64,000 bases of DNA from Nitrospira sp. Lineage in GTDB: Bacteria; Nitrospirota; Nitrospiria; Nitrospirales; Nitrospiraceae. Each line of letters starts with the position of its first letter. Position 1 is the stretch's first letter. A program made the position numbers and the translations under genes. Shown one piece after another: positions 16,740-32,244 of the stretch. The DNA lies in the NCBI GenBank assembly GCA_030123565.1, contig CP126122.1, positions 558,001-622,000 on the forward strand, given 5' to 3'. Below the pieces are notes generated by a model. That model saw only the letters and a list, made by a program, of their open reading frames with translations, had not been told where the DNA came from and did no database searches.

Positions 16740-17432
16740 ATGGGAAAGAAGCTGGCCGCGGCTCAGGAAAAGATCGAGCCCAGGTTTTATGGATTGAAAG
16801 AGGCCGTTGAGGTGGTCAAGCAGGCGGCGTTCGCCAAGTACGATGAATCCGTCGATTTGGCAATTCGATTGGGGATCGATCCGAAGCGATCGGATCAAAT
16901 GGTGCGCGGCACCACCGCATTACCGCACGGTACCGGGAAGAAACTCCGAGTCCTCGTGTTCGCCAAGGGCGAGAAGGAGCAGGAGGCTCGGCAGGCCGGA
17001 GCCGATTTCGTGGGATCGGACGATTTGATGGAGAAGATCAAGGGCGGGTGGATGGAATTCGATTGTGCGATCTCCACGCCCGATCTGATGGCCTCCGTCG
17101 GTAAGCTTGGAAAAGTGCTCGGGCCTCGTGGCCTGATGCCCAATCCCAAAACCGGGACGGTGACGTTCGAAGTCGGCAAGGCCGTGAACGAGATCCGCAA
17201 GGGGCGCGTCGAGTTCAAGGTCGAGAAGGCCGGGATCGTACAGGTGCCGGTCGGCAAGGTATCATTTGATGCCCAGAAGCTCTACGACAACGCGCATGCG
17301 GTGTTGGAGTCGGTCGTGAAGGCCAAGCCGTCGTCCTGCAAGGGCCGGTACCTCAAGAGTGTGACGATGTCGAGCACCATGGGACCGGGCGTGAAGCTGG
17401 ATCCTGTGGCATTGTCGAAGTTGTGGAGTTGA
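16740..17432 (+). CDS. rplA: 50S ribosomal protein L1
   Basis: 230 residues, the L1 stalk protein, which also represses its own operon in many bacteria. Recognisable blocks are [34 protein letters not shown], the [15 protein letters not shown] signature and [18 protein letters not shown] at the end. GAAGGAG precedes the ATG by 7 bases. It follows rplK by 43 bases. Confidence 0.96.
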   Translation: MGKKLAAAQEKIEPRFYGLKEAVEVVKQAAFAKYDESVDLAIRLGIDPKRSDQMVRGTTALPHGTGKKLRVLVFAKGEKEQEARQAGADFVGSDDLMEKIKGGWMEFDCAISTPDLMASVGKLGKVLGPRGLMPNPKTGTVTFEVGKAVNEIRKGRVEFKVEKAGIVQVPVGKVSFDAQKLYDNAHAVLESVVKAKPSSCKGRYLKSVTMSSTMGPGVKLDPVALSKLWS

Positions 17433-17463
17433 GAACGGACAGGTTCTCAGTAAGGGGAATGGC

Positions 17464-18396
17464 ATGAAGAAAGAAGAAAAGGCAACAGCGATCGCGGAGT
17501 TGACGGAAAAGTTCGGTCGCGCCCGCTTGGCTATTCTGACGGAGTGCGCCGGATTGCCCGTCAATCAAATGACCGAGTTGCGCAGGCAGTTGCGCGGTGC
17601 CAAGGCCGAGTATTGCGTGGTCAAGAATACGCTGGCCGCCCGCGCGTCGGAGGGTACGAGCCTCGTCGATGCGAAGGGCCATTTCAAGGGACCCACGGGC
17701 CTGGTGATCGGATACGACGATCCGGTCCTTCCGGCGAAAATCCTCCGGGACTTTATTCAGGGTGAAAAACGGGCTGAAAAGATCAAGGTGACGGTCGGGG
17801 TGTTGGAGGGGAAGCTGGTGCAGGCCGCGGATCTCGCCGCGATTGCTCAGTTACCCAAGAGGGAAGTGCTCATTGCCATGTTGCTGTCGGCCATGCAGGG
17901 CCCGATACGCGGTGTGGTCTATGCGTTGAGCGGGTTGTTGAGCAAGTTCGTACGGGTCATTGCAGCCATTCAGGATAAAAAGAAAGGGGAGGGCGACATG
18001 TCAGCAGCAGGAACCAAGTTGTCACAAGATGAATTGATCAAGGCAATCGAAGGCATGAGCGTGTTGGAATTGGCCGAGCTGGTCAAGGGGCTGGAAACGC
18101 GTTTCGGCGTCACGGCAGCGGCTCCGGTGGCCGTCGCGGCACCGGCCGGCGGTGGAGCGGCAGCGGCACCGGTGGAAGAGAAGACGTCGTTCGACGTGAT
18201 CCTGGTCAGTGCTCCGGCCGACAAGAAGATTCAGGTCATCAAGGTCGTGCGGGAGCTCACCAGCCTCGGACTCAAGGAAGCCAAGGACTTGGTCGAAGGC
18301 GCTCCGAAGCCGGTCAAGGCCGGGGTGACCAAGGAAGAATCCGATACCATGAAGAAAAAGCTCGAAGAGAGCGGCGCCAAAGTCGAAATCAAGTAA
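17464..18396 (+). CDS. rplJ: 50S ribosomal protein L10, in frame with and fused to L7/L12
   Basis: A single open frame of 310 codons. Residues 1-178 are a complete L10 ([38 protein letters not shown], then the L12-binding C-terminal helix [13 protein letters not shown]). No stop follows: the codons read GGG GAG GGC GAC straight into ATG of L12 at 17998 in the same frame. Those bases also form a GGGGAGGG ribosome site for L12. So L10 would carry one covalently attached L12 while free L12 comes from the internal start. A sequence error removing a stop cannot be excluded. L10 anchors the L12 stalk on the large subunit. Confidence 0.85.
   Translation: MKKEEKATAIAELTEKFGRARLAILTECAGLPVNQMTELRRQLRGAKAEYCVVKNTLAARASEGTSLVDAKGHFKGPTGLVIGYDDPVLPAKILRDFIQGEKRAEKIKVTVGVLEGKLVQAADLAAIAQLPKREVLIAMLLSAMQGPIRGVVYALSGLLSKFVRVIAAIQDKKKGEGDMSAAGTKLSQDELIKAIEGMSVLELAELVKGLETRFGVTAAAPVAVAAPAGGGAAAAPVEEKTSFDVILVSAPADKKIQVIKVVRELTSLGLKEAKDLVEGAPKPVKAGVTKEESDTMKKKLEESGAKVEIK
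17998..18396 (+). CDS. rplL: 50S ribosomal protein L7/L12 (internal start within rplJ frame)
   Basis: 132 residues from the ATG at 17998. N-terminal dimerisation domain ([27 protein letters not shown]), an Ala/Pro/Gly hinge (about residues 41-60) and the C-terminal factor-binding domain with [20 protein letters not shown] and the end SGAKVEIK. Several copies per ribosome are needed, so initiation here must be efficient; AAAGGGGAGGG lies 5 bases before the ATG. It shares its frame with rplJ and has no stop codon upstream of it. Confidence 0.95.
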   Translation: MSAAGTKLSQDELIKAIEGMSVLELAELVKGLETRFGVTAAAPVAVAAPAGGGAAAAPVEEKTSFDVILVSAPADKKIQVIKVVRELTSLGLKEAKDLVEGAPKPVKAGVTKEESDTMKKKLEESGAKVEIK

Positions 18397-18478
18397 CCGT
18401 TCCGGGGTCCGCAGTGCAGGGTTGTCCGTTGGGATGGCGCGGAGCGTTCATCTCTTTACGAGCTTGGAGGGTTAACGA

Positions 18479-21400
18479 ATGTCGGAATCGACTCTTTCGG
18501 AGTTTGTCGAACGCAAGGATTTTTCTCGGATTCGCACGAGCATCGACATTCCCGACCTCATCGAAATCCAGAAGCGGTCCTACGAAGAGTTCCTCCAGAT
18601 GGAAGTCGAGCCGGATCGCCGCAAGGATCAAGGGTTGCAGGCGGCGTTAGCCAGCGTCTTTCCCATCACGGACTACAACAACACGGCGGCGTTGGAATTC
18701 TCCAACTATTCGTTGGGGACGCCGAAATACGACGAGCGGGAGTGCCTCGAACAGGGCATGACGTTCGCCGTTCCCTTGAAACTCCGGGTGCGGTTGATCG
18801 TCTTCGACAAGGAGGACAAGGGGCCGAAGAAGAAAGTCCTGGATGTGCGGGAGCAGGAAGTCTACGTCGGCGAGCTTCCGCTCATGACCGAGCGGGGAAC
18901 GTTTCTCATCAACGGAACCGAGCGGGTGGTGGTCAGCCAACTGCACCGTTCGCCGGGCGCGTCGTTCACCCATGATAAGGGGCGGACCCACGCCAGCGGG
19001 AAGGTGTTGTATTCCGCGCGGATCATTCCCTATCGCGGGTCCTGGCTCGATTTCGAATTCGATGCGCGGGACATCCTGTATGTGCGGATCGATCGCCGCC
19101 GGAAGATGCCGGCGACCATCCTGTTGAAGGCTTTCGGGTACAGCACGGACGATCTGCTGCGGATGTATTATCCGGTGGAGGAGATTCGCGTTTCCAAAGG
19201 GAAGCTCTTCAGAAAACTCGATGCCGAAATCCATCACGGCTTGAAGTGTTCGACGGAAGTGACGGAAAAGGGCAGCAAGGACCCCCTCGTACGTGAAGGG
19301 GGAAAGCTGACCAAGGTGGTGATCGCCAAACTGAAGGCCGCGGGGATCAAGGAGATTCCCGTCGCGCCGGCCGAATTGGTCGGACGCGCGGTGCTGACTG
19401 AATTGATCGACGGCGGCAAGAAACAGTCGTTGGCCGAGAAAAACCAGCGCCTGACCGAGGACATTCTCGAAAAAATCCTGGAGAGCGACATCGAGGAATT
19501 CAAGGTTATTTATCTGGATACGACCAACGCCACACCGGTCATCCTCGATACGCTCGACATGGAACGCACCGGTTCGAAAGAGGAAGCGATGGTCGAGATC
19601 TATCGCCGCCTCAGGCCGGGTGAGACACCGTCTGTGGAGACAGCGCGGGCTTTGTTCGACAACTTGTTTTTGAGTCCCAAGCGGTATGATTTGTCGCCGG
19701 TGGGACGGCTGAAGCTCAACAAAAAGTTGGGGCTTGACCTTGCGCTCGAGCAGCGGACCTTGACCGCGCAAGACATCGTGGAAGTGGTGCGGTATCTGGT
19801 GAATCTGAAGATCGGCCGTGGAGAGATCGACGATATCGATCACTTGGGCAACCGTCGTGTGCGGTCCGTCGGCGAGCTGTTGGAGAATCAGTTCCGGCTG
19901 GGGCTCGTGCGGATGGAGCGGAGCATCAAGGAGCGCATGAATCTCCTGGACATGGAGACGGTGCTGCCGCACGACCTGATCAATGCCAAGCCGGTGGTGG
20001 CGGCGGTCAAGGAGTTTTTCAGCAGCAGCCAGCTTTCTCAGTTCATGGATCAAACGAATCCCCTGGCAGAAATTACGCACAAACGCCGCCTCTCGGCCCT
20101 TGGCCCCGGCGGGTTGACGCGTGAACGGGCCGGTTTCGAAGTGCGCGACGTGCACCCCTCGCACTACAGCCGCATTTGCCCCATCGAGACGCCGGAAGGT
20201 CCGAACATCGGATTGATCACGTCTTTGGCGACCTATGCGCGCATCAACGAGTTCGGGTTCATCGAGGCGCCGTATCGTAAGGTCGTCAAGGGTAAGGTCA
20301 GCGATGAGTTGGAGTATCTCTCGGCCATTGAAGGCGACAAGTATGTGATCGCCCAGGCCAACTCGAAGGTCGATGCGTCCGGCCGGCTGGTGTCGGAAAC
20401 CGTGTCCGCACGCTCCGGCGGAGACTTTATTACAGCCACGCCGGACAAGGTCGAGTACATGGACGTGTCCCCGAAACAGGTGGTGAGTGTGGCCACGGCT
20501 TTGGTGCCGTTCCTAGAGCATGATGACGCCAACCGTGCGTTGATGGGCTCAAACATGCAGCGGCAGGCAGTGCCTCTTCTGAAGGCAGAGTCGCCGTTGG
20601 TCGGCACCGGTATGGAAGCCGTGGTGGCGCGCGATTCTGGCTATGTCGTCCAGGCCAAGCGCGAGGGAGTGGTGGAGAGCGTCGATGCGACCAGGATTGT
20701 CGTGCGCGCCGATGCGAAGGACGGCCGCAAGCGGAACGATTCGGGTCTCGATGTCTATGAGATGATCAAGTTCCAACGGTCGAATCAGAACACCTGCATC
20801 ACCCAGACCCCGGTGGTTCGAATCGGTGAGCCGGTCAAGAAGGGGCAGGTGCTGGCGGACGGGCCTGCCATCGATCATGGAGAACTGGCGCTCGGGAAGA
20901 ACGTGCTCGTCGCGTTCATGCCCTGGGGCGGCTACAACTTTGAAGACGCGATTCTCTTGAGCGAAAAGCTGGTCCGGGAAGATGCCTTCACCTCGATTCA
21001 CATTGAAGAGTTCGAGGTGGAAGCCCGCGATACGAAGTTGGGCAAGGAAGACATCACGCGCGACATCCCGAACGTCGGTGAAGAGGCGCTGCGCGATCTG
21101 GACGAGAGCGGAATAATCCGCATCGGCGCGGAGGTGAAGCCGGGGGATATTCTCGTCGGGAAGGTCACTCCGAAGGGCGAAACCCAGCTGACGCCGGAAG
21201 AGAAGTTGCTGCGCGCGATTTTCGGTGAAAAGGCCGGCGATGTGAAGGATACCTCCCTCACGGTGCCACCTGGTGTGGAAGGGATCGTCGTGGATGTGAA
21301 GATCTTCTCCCGCAAGGGCCTGGATAAGGACGAACGATCCAAGAGCATCGAGAGCGAAGACCACATGAAGTTGCAGCGCGACCATCAGGAAGAGCTGCGG

Positions 21401-22438
21401 ATCATTGAAGATGAAAAGACCAAGAAGGTGCGCAAGCTGCTGCTCGGGAAGGTGGTCGGCCGAGACCTGATGGATCCCGAAACCGGCGATGTCATTCTGA
21501 AAAAGAAAGGCAAACTGACCGCTGAAATTCTGAAGCGGTTGCCCGACGACATGGTGCGCCACATCATCCTCAGCGATCCGGATGAGCAGAAGGAACTGGA
21601 GGATGTCGAGCGCCGCGCCAAGGAACAGATCGAAATCCTGCAGACGCTGTACGATGAAAAAGTCGGGCGTCTGAAGCGGGGGGATGAACTTCCGCCCGGA
21701 GTGATCAAGCTGGTGAAGGTCTACATCGCGATGAAGCGGAAGATTCAAGTCGGGGACAAGATGGCCGGCCGCCACGGCAACAAGGGGGTGGTGTCGCGCG
21801 TCCTGCCCGAAGAAGACATGCCCTATTTGCCGGACGGAACGCCGGTGGAAATCGTTTTGAATCCGCTGGGCGTGCCATCGCGTATGAACGTGGGCCAGAT
21901 TCTGGAAACGCACCTGGGCTGGGCGGCGCGGGCATTGGGCATCAAGGTGGCGAGTCCGGTGTTCGACGGCGCATCCGAAAAGGAAATCAAGGAACTGCTC
22001 AAGAAGGCCAAAATTTCTCCCAGCGGTCAAACGGTGTTGATGGATGGGAAAACGGGGGAACCCTTCAGCAGTCCCGTGACGGTCGGCTACATGTATGTCT
22101 TGAAGCTCCACCATCTGGTGGACGACAAGATTCACGCCCGATCGATCGGTCCCTATTCGCTCGTGACCCAGCAGCCGTTGGGCGGGAAGGCGCAATTCGG
22201 CGGTCAGCGGCTGGGGGAGATGGAAGTGTGGGCGCTCCAGGCCTATGGCGCCGCCTCTACGTTGCAAGAATTCCTGACCGTGAAATCCGACGACGTGCCG
22301 GGACGGTCGCGCATGTATGAAGCGGTGGTCAAGGGGGAGCCGTTCCTCGAGCCGGGCCTGCCGGAGTCGTTCAACGTGTTGGTGAAAGAGTTGCAGAGCC
22401 TGGGCCTCGACGTCGAGTTGGTGAAATCAAAGGACTGA
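18479..22438 (+). CDS. rpoB: DNA-directed RNA polymerase subunit beta
   Basis: 1319 residues. The rifampicin pocket region reads [20 protein letters not shown] then [12 protein letters not shown], with the Asp, His and Ser positions of sensitive enzymes intact. Further landmarks are [52 protein letters not shown] and the C-terminal [19 protein letters not shown] that packs against beta-prime. GGAGGGTTAACGA precedes the ATG. It follows rplL by 82 bases and is followed by rpoC after 85. Confidence 0.98.
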   Translation: MSESTLSEFVERKDFSRIRTSIDIPDLIEIQKRSYEEFLQMEVEPDRRKDQGLQAALASVFPITDYNNTAALEFSNYSLGTPKYDERECLEQGMTFAVPLKLRVRLIVFDKEDKGPKKKVLDVREQEVYVGELPLMTERGTFLINGTERVVVSQLHRSPGASFTHDKGRTHASGKVLYSARIIPYRGSWLDFEFDARDILYVRIDRRRKMPATILLKAFGYSTDDLLRMYYPVEEIRVSKGKLFRKLDAEIHHGLKCSTEVTEKGSKDPLVREGGKLTKVVIAKLKAAGIKEIPVAPAELVGRAVLTELIDGGKKQSLAEKNQRLTEDILEKILESDIEEFKVIYLDTTNATPVILDTLDMERTGSKEEAMVEIYRRLRPGETPSVETARALFDNLFLSPKRYDLSPVGRLKLNKKLGLDLALEQRTLTAQDIVEVVRYLVNLKIGRGEIDDIDHLGNRRVRSVGELLENQFRLGLVRMERSIKERMNLLDMETVLPHDLINAKPVVAAVKEFFSSSQLSQFMDQTNPLAEITHKRRLSALGPGGLTRERAGFEVRDVHPSHYSRICPIETPEGPNIGLITSLATYARINEFGFIEAPYRKVVKGKVSDELEYLSAIEGDKYVIAQANSKVDASGRLVSETVSARSGGDFITATPDKVEYMDVSPKQVVSVATALVPFLEHDDANRALMGSNMQRQAVPLLKAESPLVGTGMEAVVARDSGYVVQAKREGVVESVDATRIVVRADAKDGRKRNDSGLDVYEMIKFQRSNQNTCITQTPVVRIGEPVKKGQVLADGPAIDHGELALGKNVLVAFMPWGGYNFEDAILLSEKLVREDAFTSIHIEEFEVEARDTKLGKEDITRDIPNVGEEALRDLDESGIIRIGAEVKPGDILVGKVTPKGETQLTPEEKLLRAIFGEKAGDVKDTSLTVPPGVEGIVVDVKIFSRKGLDKDERSKSIESEDHMKLQRDHQEELRIIEDEKTKKVRKLLLGKVVGRDLMDPETGDVILKKKGKLTAEILKRLPDDMVRHIILSDPDEQKELEDVERRAKEQIEILQTLYDEKVGRLKRGDELPPGVIKLVKVYIAMKRKIQVGDKMAGRHGNKGVVSRVLPEEDMPYLPDGTPVEIVLNPLGVPSRMNVGQILETHLGWAARALGIKVASPVFDGASEKEIKELLKKAKISPSGQTVLMDGKTGEPFSSPVTVGYMYVLKLHHLVDDKIHARSIGPYSLVTQQPLGGKAQFGGQRLGEMEVWALQAYGAASTLQEFLTVKSDDVPGRSRMYEAVVKGEPFLEPGLPESFNVLVKELQSLGLDVELVKSKD

Positions 22439-22523
22439 TTCTAGTGCTGAGTGTTGAGAACCGGATCGCACAGCGCTCATAACTCAGAACTGCGGTCAGG
22501 CGACCGTTAAGGAGGGATCAACC

Positions 22524-26711
<4,188 letters not shown>

Positions 26712-26724
26712 GGAAAGAAGTTTC

Positions 26725-26753
26725 TTGACATAAGTAGGGCGCATCTCTATAAT
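26725..26753 (+). promoter_or_regulatory. Perfect consensus sigma70 promoter of the str operon
   Basis: TTGACA (26725-26730), exactly 17 bases, TATAAT (26748-26753): both boxes match consensus fully. It lies 13 bases behind the rpoC stop and about 65 bases before rpsL, so rpsL-rpsG-fusA-tuf and likely the ribosomal genes after them have their own very strong start. Confidence 0.85.
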
Positions 26754-26817
26754 CCGACGGCTTCGCTCAGGAGTGTGTTTCAGCAACCGGTTGTTTTTCC
26801 AAGAAAGAGTACGGTGC

Positions 26818-27189
26818 ATGCCAACGATTAATCAGCTCGTGCGAAAAGGCCGGACCCTCATGAAGTCCAAGACAAAAAGTCCGGCGCTTAAACGTTGTCC
26901 GCAGAAGCGGGGCGTCTGCCTGCGTGTCTATACCACGACTCCAAAGAAGCCCAATTCGGCTCTTCGCAAGGTTGCTCGTGTTCGTTTGACGAACGGGATG
27001 GAAGTGACGACCTATATTCCAGGGGTCGGTCACAATCTGCAGGAGCACTCGATCGTGTTGGTTCGCGGCGGGCGTGTGAAGGACTTGCCCGGTGTGCGAT
27101 ACCATATCGTGCGCGGTTCCCTGGATGCCGTCGGGGTGGCTGACCGTAAGCAGGCGCGATCCAAATACGGGGCGAAGAGGCCCAAGTAG
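26818..27189 (+). CDS. rpsL: 30S ribosomal protein S12
   Basis: 123 residues, decoding-centre protein. [17 protein letters not shown] carries the lysine altered in streptomycin resistance in its wild-type form, and [12 protein letters not shown] is the second conserved loop. I start at the ATG at 26818, which gives the canonical [10 protein letters not shown]; the frame stays open upstream to 26773 but that part overlaps the promoter's initial transcript and is not conserved. Confidence 0.96.
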   Translation: MPTINQLVRKGRTLMKSKTKSPALKRCPQKRGVCLRVYTTTPKKPNSALRKVARVRLTNGMEVTTYIPGVGHNLQEHSIVLVRGGRVKDLPGVRYHIVRGSLDAVGVADRKQARSKYGAKRPK

Positions 27190-27273
27190 GAAGCTGTCGA
27201 ATCGCGATCTGGTGAGGGTCGGATTGCGCAATCACCACGTCGCCCAATCAAGAAATCACCCATTTGGAGCAGT

Positions 27274-27747
27274 ATGCCACGCGGACAATTTTTCGGTCAT
27301 CGGGAAGCGCAGCCGGACTCGAAGTATCGGGATAAGCTTGTCGGGAAATTCCTCAACGTCCTGATGGGGGGCGGAAAAAAGAGTACGGCTGAGCGCATAT
27401 GTTATGGGGCCTTTGATCTGATTCAGGAAAAGACGAACGGCGGCGACCCGATGAAAATCTTCCGCTCGGCGATCGACAACGTGAAGCCGGTAGTGGAGGT
27501 AAAGTCGCGTCGGGTCGGCGGGGCCTCTTATCAGGTTCCGGTTGAAATACGTCCGTCTCGTCGCGTCTCGCTCGCGTTACGGTGGATCACGGAATTTTCG
27601 CGTTCCCGAGGCGGGAAGAGCATGCGGGACAGGCTTGCGGCGGAATTGCTCGACGCATCGAACAATACCGGTGCGTCGGTGAAGAAGCGGGAAGACGTAC
27701 ATCGTATGGCTGAGGCCAACAAGGCCTTCGCTCATTATCGTTGGTAG
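27274..27747 (+). CDS. rpsG: 30S ribosomal protein S7
   Basis: 157 residues, nucleates assembly of the 30S head. Recognisable are [19 protein letters not shown], the [20 protein letters not shown] block and the C-terminal [27 protein letters not shown] lies 8 bases before the ATG. The gene follows rpsL by 84 bases. Confidence 0.96.
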   Translation: MPRGQFFGHREAQPDSKYRDKLVGKFLNVLMGGGKKSTAERICYGAFDLIQEKTNGGDPMKIFRSAIDNVKPVVEVKSRRVGGASYQVPVEIRPSRRVSLALRWITEFSRSRGGKSMRDRLAAELLDASNNTGASVKKREDVHRMAEANKAFAHYRW

Positions 27748-27860
27748 TGTTGTTTCGCGCTGCTGGTGAGCCGGGCCGCGATCGTGTCGGCTGAGTCCAT
27801 GGTATCGCGGCGAAGGGTTTGCGGCTCGGATGGCGGCGCGTTTGTTTTTCTGGGGGAGTT

Positions 27861-29942
27861 GTGGCTAGGCAGACACCGTTAGAGCGTACGCGAAACATCG
27901 GCATCATGGCGCACATCGATGCCGGAAAAACCACGACCACTGAGCGGATTCTCTATTACACCGGGATGACGCACAAGATGGGCGAGGTGCACGAAGGTGC
28001 GGCCACGATGGATTGGATGGAGCAGGAGCGTGAGCGAGGGATTACGATCACGGCTGCTGCGACCACCTGCTTCTGGAGGGATCACCGGATCAACATCATT
28101 GATACGCCCGGTCACGTCGATTTTACGATCGAGGTGGAGCGTTCGCTGCGCGTGTTGGACGGGGCGGTGGCCGCATTCGATTCGGTGCAGGGTGTGGAGC
28201 CTCAGTCTGAAACGGTGTGGCGTCAGGCCGATAAGTATCAGGTCCCCCGTATTGCGTTCATGAACAAAATGGATCGGATCGGAGCCGATTTTTACGCCAG
28301 CGTTCAATCGATCATCGATCGCCTGGGCGCTAACCCCGTGCCGATTCAGATTCCGATCGGGCGGGAGGCGGAATTCAGGGGCTCCGTCGATCTCATCAGG
28401 ATGAAGGGTTTCTTTTACGACGACGAAACGCTAGGGGCAAAATATAAAATTGACGAAATTCCGGCCGATATGCTGGATCAGGCCAAAGAGTATCGCGAAA
28501 AGATGCTGGAAGCAGTGGCCGAGTTCGATGATCAGGTGATGGAGAAGTACCTGAATGGCCAGTCCTTGACTGAGGAGGAAGTGCGGCGCGTTGTTCGCGC
28601 TGCGACGATCGCCATGAAGGTGACTCCGGTCTTATGCGGGTCTGCCTTTAAGAATAAGGGTGTGCAGCAGTTGCTGGACGGGGTCGTAGATTTTCTTCCT
28701 TCTCCGCTGGACATTCCTGCGGTAAAGGGGGTTGATCCCAATACCGGTAAGGAGTTGCAGCGTCAGCCGTCTGACTCGGAACCATTCTCTGCATTGGCCT
28801 TCAAGATCATGACGGATCCTTTTGCGGGGCAGTTGACGTTTTTCCGTGTCTACTCTGGTACCTTGAAGACAGGGACCGCAGTTTTGAATGTGACGAAGGG
28901 AACGAAGGATCGTGTCGGGCGTCTCTTGAAGATGCATGCGAATAAGCGCGAAGAGATTGAGATTGTTTATGCGGGAGATATCGCCGCTGCCGTGGGGCTC
29001 AAGGGGGCGACCACCGGAGATACGTTGGCTGACGAAAAGCAGCCGGTGCTCCTTGAGGTGATGAAGTTTCCGGAGCCGGTTATTGCGATGGCCATTGAGC
29101 CGAAAACCAAGCCTGATCAGGAAAAGATGGGCTTCGCGTTGCAGAAATTGGCGCAAGAGGATCCTTCGTTTCGTGTCCGTACAGATGAAGAGACGGCGCA
29201 GACGATCATCGCCGGGATGGGCGAGTTGCATTTGGAAATCATCGTCGATCGCCTATTGCGGGAGTTTAAGGTCGAGGCCAACGTCGGGAAGCCGGAAGTG
29301 GCTTTCCGGGAGACCATCAGGCGGAAGGCCGAGGCTGAGTCGAAATACATCAAGCAGACCGGCGGTCGTGGTCAGTACGGTCATGTCGTGTTGACGGTCG
29401 AACCTTCCGATCCAGGCAAGGGCTTGGAGTTCGTGAATAAAGTGGTCGGCGGGGCGATCCCCAAGGAATACATTCCAGCGATTGAAAAGGGTGTCAAGGA
29501 GCGGATGGAAACCGGGGTGGTCGCAGGTTTTCCATTGCGAGACGTGCGGGTGACGGTTATCGACGGTTCCTATCACGACGTTGACTCCAACGAAATGGCG
29601 TTCAAGATCGCGGCCTCCATGGGTTTTGCCGATGCGTGCAAGAAGGCAGCCCCGGTTCTCCTTGAGCCCATCATGAAGGTCGAGGTGCTTGTCCCTCAGG
29701 AATTCATGGGGGACGTCATCGGCAACCTGAACGGCCGACGCGGTAAGGTGCAGGGCATGAAGGTGCGTGCCGGTGCGCAGGCGATCGAAGCAACCGTTCC
29801 GCTTATGGAAATGTTCGGGTACGCGACGGATCTGCGTTCGCGGACGCAGGGGCGCGCTACCTACAGCATGGAATTCGATCGGTACGATCAGGTGCCCCGG
29901 CAGATCGCCGATGCGATTACGGCCAAGCATCGGGGTGAATAG
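27861..29942 (+). CDS. fusA: Elongation factor G
   Basis: 693 residues; translocation GTPase. P-loop [15 protein letters not shown], switch [15 protein letters not shown] (here the RGITI motif is intact, unlike EF-Tu), DTPGHVDF and NKMDR are in place; domain IV has the GGRGQYGHV and [10 protein letters not shown] loops, and the end [13 protein letters not shown] is typical. I start at GTG 27861 behind GGGGGAG; an ATG at 27819 would add 14 unconserved residues. Confidence 0.97.
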   Translation: MARQTPLERTRNIGIMAHIDAGKTTTTERILYYTGMTHKMGEVHEGAATMDWMEQERERGITITAAATTCFWRDHRINIIDTPGHVDFTIEVERSLRVLDGAVAAFDSVQGVEPQSETVWRQADKYQVPRIAFMNKMDRIGADFYASVQSIIDRLGANPVPIQIPIGREAEFRGSVDLIRMKGFFYDDETLGAKYKIDEIPADMLDQAKEYREKMLEAVAEFDDQVMEKYLNGQSLTEEEVRRVVRAATIAMKVTPVLCGSAFKNKGVQQLLDGVVDFLPSPLDIPAVKGVDPNTGKELQRQPSDSEPFSALAFKIMTDPFAGQLTFFRVYSGTLKTGTAVLNVTKGTKDRVGRLLKMHANKREEIEIVYAGDIAAAVGLKGATTGDTLADEKQPVLLEVMKFPEPVIAMAIEPKTKPDQEKMGFALQKLAQEDPSFRVRTDEETAQTIIAGMGELHLEIIVDRLLREFKVEANVGKPEVAFRETIRRKAEAESKYIKQTGGRGQYGHVVLTVEPSDPGKGLEFVNKVVGGAIPKEYIPAIEKGVKERMETGVVAGFPLRDVRVTVIDGSYHDVDSNEMAFKIAASMGFADACKKAAPVLLEPIMKVEVLVPQEFMGDVIGNLNGRRGKVQGMKVRAGAQAIEATVPLMEMFGYATDLRSRTQGRATYSMEFDRYDQVPRQIADAITAKHRGE

Positions 29943-29976
29943 TTCTCCGATATCGTGAATCAGGGGAGGATTGGGG

Positions 29977-31182
29977 ATGGCGAAGGCGAAATATGAGCGG
30001 CGAAAGCCCCACGTGAACATCGGGACGATCGGGCACGTGGACCATGGGAAGACGACGCTGACGAGTGCGCTGACCAAGATCTGCTCGGAGCGGGGGATGG
30101 CGAAGTTTGTCAGCTACGACGAGGTGGCGAAGGCCTCGGAGAGCCAGGGGCGGCGGGATGCGACCAAGATCATGACCATCGCCATCAGCCACGTGGAATA
30201 TGAGACGGACCAGCGGCACTATGCGCACGTCGACTGCCCGGGCCACGCCGATTATGTGAAGAACATGATCACCGGCGCCGCGCAGATGGACGGGGCGATC
30301 CTGGTGGTGAGCGCCGCCGACGGCCCCATGCCGCAGACGCGGGAGCACATTTTGTTGGCCCGGCAGGTGGGCGTGCCCTACATCGTGGTGTTCCTGAACA
30401 AGGCGGACAAGGTGGACGACAAGGAGCTGCTGGACCTGGTGGAGCTGGAAGTGCGGGAGCTGCTGACCAAGTATGAGTTTCCGGGCGACAAGATTCCCAT
30501 CATTCAGGGGTCGGCCTTGAAGGCGATGGAAGGAGATCAGGGGCCGTTGGGGGTGCCGTCGATCCTGAAGCTGTTGGAGGCCATCGACACCTACATTCCG
30601 ACGCCGACGCGGGCGATCGACAAGCCGTTCTTGATGCCGATCGAAGACGTGTTCACGATCAGCGGGCGGGGGACGGTCGTGACGGGGCGGTGCGAGCGGG
30701 GCATCGTGAAGGTGGGGGACGAAATCGAGATCGTGGGGTTGACGCCGACGCAGAGCACGGTGGTGACGGGGGTGGAAATGTTCCGCAAGGTGCTCGACGA
30801 GGGGCAGGCGGGGGACAACATCGGGGTGCTGTTGCGGGGGACGAAGAAGGAAGACGTGGAGCGGGGGATGGTGCTGGCGAAGCCGAAGAGCATCACGCCG
30901 CATACGAAGTTCAAGGCGGAGATCTACGTGTTGACGAAGGAAGAGGGGGGGCGGCATACGCCGTTCTTCAACGGGTACCGGCCGCAGTTTTACTTCCGGA
31001 CGACGGACGTGACGGGGGTGGTGACGTTGAATCCGGGGGTGGAGATGGTGATGCCGGGGGACAATGTGACGGTGACGGGGGAGCTGATCAGCCCGATCGC
31101 GATGGACCAGGGGTTGCGCTTCGCCGTGCGCGAGGGCGGCAAGACCGTCGGCTCCGGCGTCGTCACGGAAATTCTGGCGTAA
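29977..31182 (+). CDS. tuf: Elongation factor Tu, copy 2
   Basis: Encodes the same 401-residue protein as the copy at 13665. Side by side the two genes agree at every base I compared from the ATG to position 31172; only the last four codons (Ile, Leu, Ala, stop: ATT CTG GCG TAA here) differ, synonymously. Upstream and downstream flanks are unrelated, so the identity is confined to the coding region, the mark of gene conversion. Its place behind fusA is the usual str-operon one. The ATG at 29977 follows GAGGATTGGGG. Confidence 0.97.
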   Translation: MAKAKYERRKPHVNIGTIGHVDHGKTTLTSALTKICSERGMAKFVSYDEVAKASESQGRRDATKIMTIAISHVEYETDQRHYAHVDCPGHADYVKNMITGAAQMDGAILVVSAADGPMPQTREHILLARQVGVPYIVVFLNKADKVDDKELLDLVELEVRELLTKYEFPGDKIPIIQGSALKAMEGDQGPLGVPSILKLLEAIDTYIPTPTRAIDKPFLMPIEDVFTISGRGTVVTGRCERGIVKVGDEIEIVGLTPTQSTVVTGVEMFRKVLDEGQAGDNIGVLLRGTKKEDVERGMVLAKPKSITPHTKFKAEIYVLTKEEGGRHTPFFNGYRPQFYFRTTDVTGVVTLNPGVEMVMPGDNVTVTGELISPIAMDQGLRFAVREGGKTVGSGVVTEILA

Positions 31183-31222
31183 CGATATCGCGGTCGACGG
31201 ACCGGCATGTGAGGAGTTGAGC

Positions 31223-31534
31223 GTGAAAGTCGATCAAAGAATTCGTATCAGGTTGCGCGGGTTTGATTATCGCGTGCTTGATCAATCGGTGGTGGAAATC
31301 GTCGAGACGGTCAGGCGCAGTGGAGCGCGAGTCGTAGGTCCGATTCCCTTGCCGACAAGGATCGAGAAATTTACGGTTCAGCGGTCGACTCATGTAGATA
31401 AAAAGTCCCGCGAGCAATTTGAGATCCGCACGCACAAGCGCTTGCTGGATATCATGGAGCCGACTCCTGAGACCATGGACTCCTTGATGAAGTTGAATTT
31501 GGCGGCGGGCGTAGATGTGGAAATCAAACTATAG
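31223..31534 (+). CDS. rpsJ: 30S ribosomal protein S10
   Basis: 103 residues. Contains [45 protein letters not shown] and the end [10 protein letters not shown]. Besides its ribosomal role it is the NusE partner in antitermination. Start is GTG at 31223, six bases after GAGGAG; a TTG at 31217 would touch the ribosome site. First gene of the S10 cluster. Confidence 0.95.
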   Translation: MKVDQRIRIRLRGFDYRVLDQSVVEIVETVRRSGARVVGPIPLPTRIEKFTVQRSTHVDKKSREQFEIRTHKRLLDIMEPTPETMDSLMKLNLAAGVDVEIKL

Positions 31535-31620
31535 GAGCGTAAAGGGGGTAGGGGTAAGGGGTGAGGCGATAACTGAGAGCAAGCGACTTACGCCTTACGT
31601 TTCATGCCTCGCGAGGTGAG

Positions 31621-32241
31621 ATGACAAACGGACTGTTGGGTAAAAAATTGGGGATGACCCAAATTTATGACGAAAGCGTGTTGGAGCCGGTGACGGTGAT
31701 TGAGGCCGGCCCTTGCCGTGTCGTCGCGGTTAAGACGAAGGAGCGTGACGGTTATGAAGCGGTGCAACTGTCGTTCGGGGAAGTGAAAGAGCGGAAACTG
31801 TCCCAAGGTGAGCTCGGACATTTGAAGAAACACCAGGCCCCGCCGAGTCGTTGGCTGCGCGAATTTCCCAGAGTCGGGGATGTCGCCGTGGGACAGACGA
31901 TCAAGGTCGATATCTTCAAGAAGGGTGATTGGGTCGATGTGGTCGGTGTCTCCAAGGGAAAGGGATTCCAGGGAGTCGTCAAGCGGCACAATTATTCTGG
32001 TGGGCCTGAGTCTCACGGGTCCATGTTCCATCGGGCTCCGGGATCGATCGGAAGCAGTTCCTATCCGTCACGGGTGTGGAAAAATAAATCGTTACCTGGG
32101 CACATGGGGGGTGAGCGCGTCACGGTGCAGCGCTTGAAAGTCATCGACGCTCGTCCTGAGGAAAACCTGTTGTTCGTCCGCGGAGCAGTGCCCGGTGGTG
32201 AGAATGGGCTGCTGGTTGTGCGGAAGTCGAAGAAGAGTTGA
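31621..32241 (+). CDS. rplC: 50S ribosomal protein L3
   Basis: 206 residues. Starts MTNGLLGKKLGMTQIYDE; the long central loop HRAPGSIGSSSYPSRVWKNK reaches the peptidyl-transferase centre, with Ser in place of the glutamine methylated in E. coli L3. The 86-base spacer before it contains TTACGCCTTACG-type words and a CCTCGCGAGG palindrome that includes part of the ribosome site. Confidence 0.95.
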   Translation: MTNGLLGKKLGMTQIYDESVLEPVTVIEAGPCRVVAVKTKERDGYEAVQLSFGEVKERKLSQGELGHLKKHQAPPSRWLREFPRVGDVAVGQTIKVDIFKKGDWVDVVGVSKGKGFQGVVKRHNYSGGPESHGSMFHRAPGSIGSSSYPSRVWKNKSLPGHMGGERVTVQRLKVIDARPEENLLFVRGAVPGGENGLLVVRKSKKS

Positions 32242-32244
32242 GCT

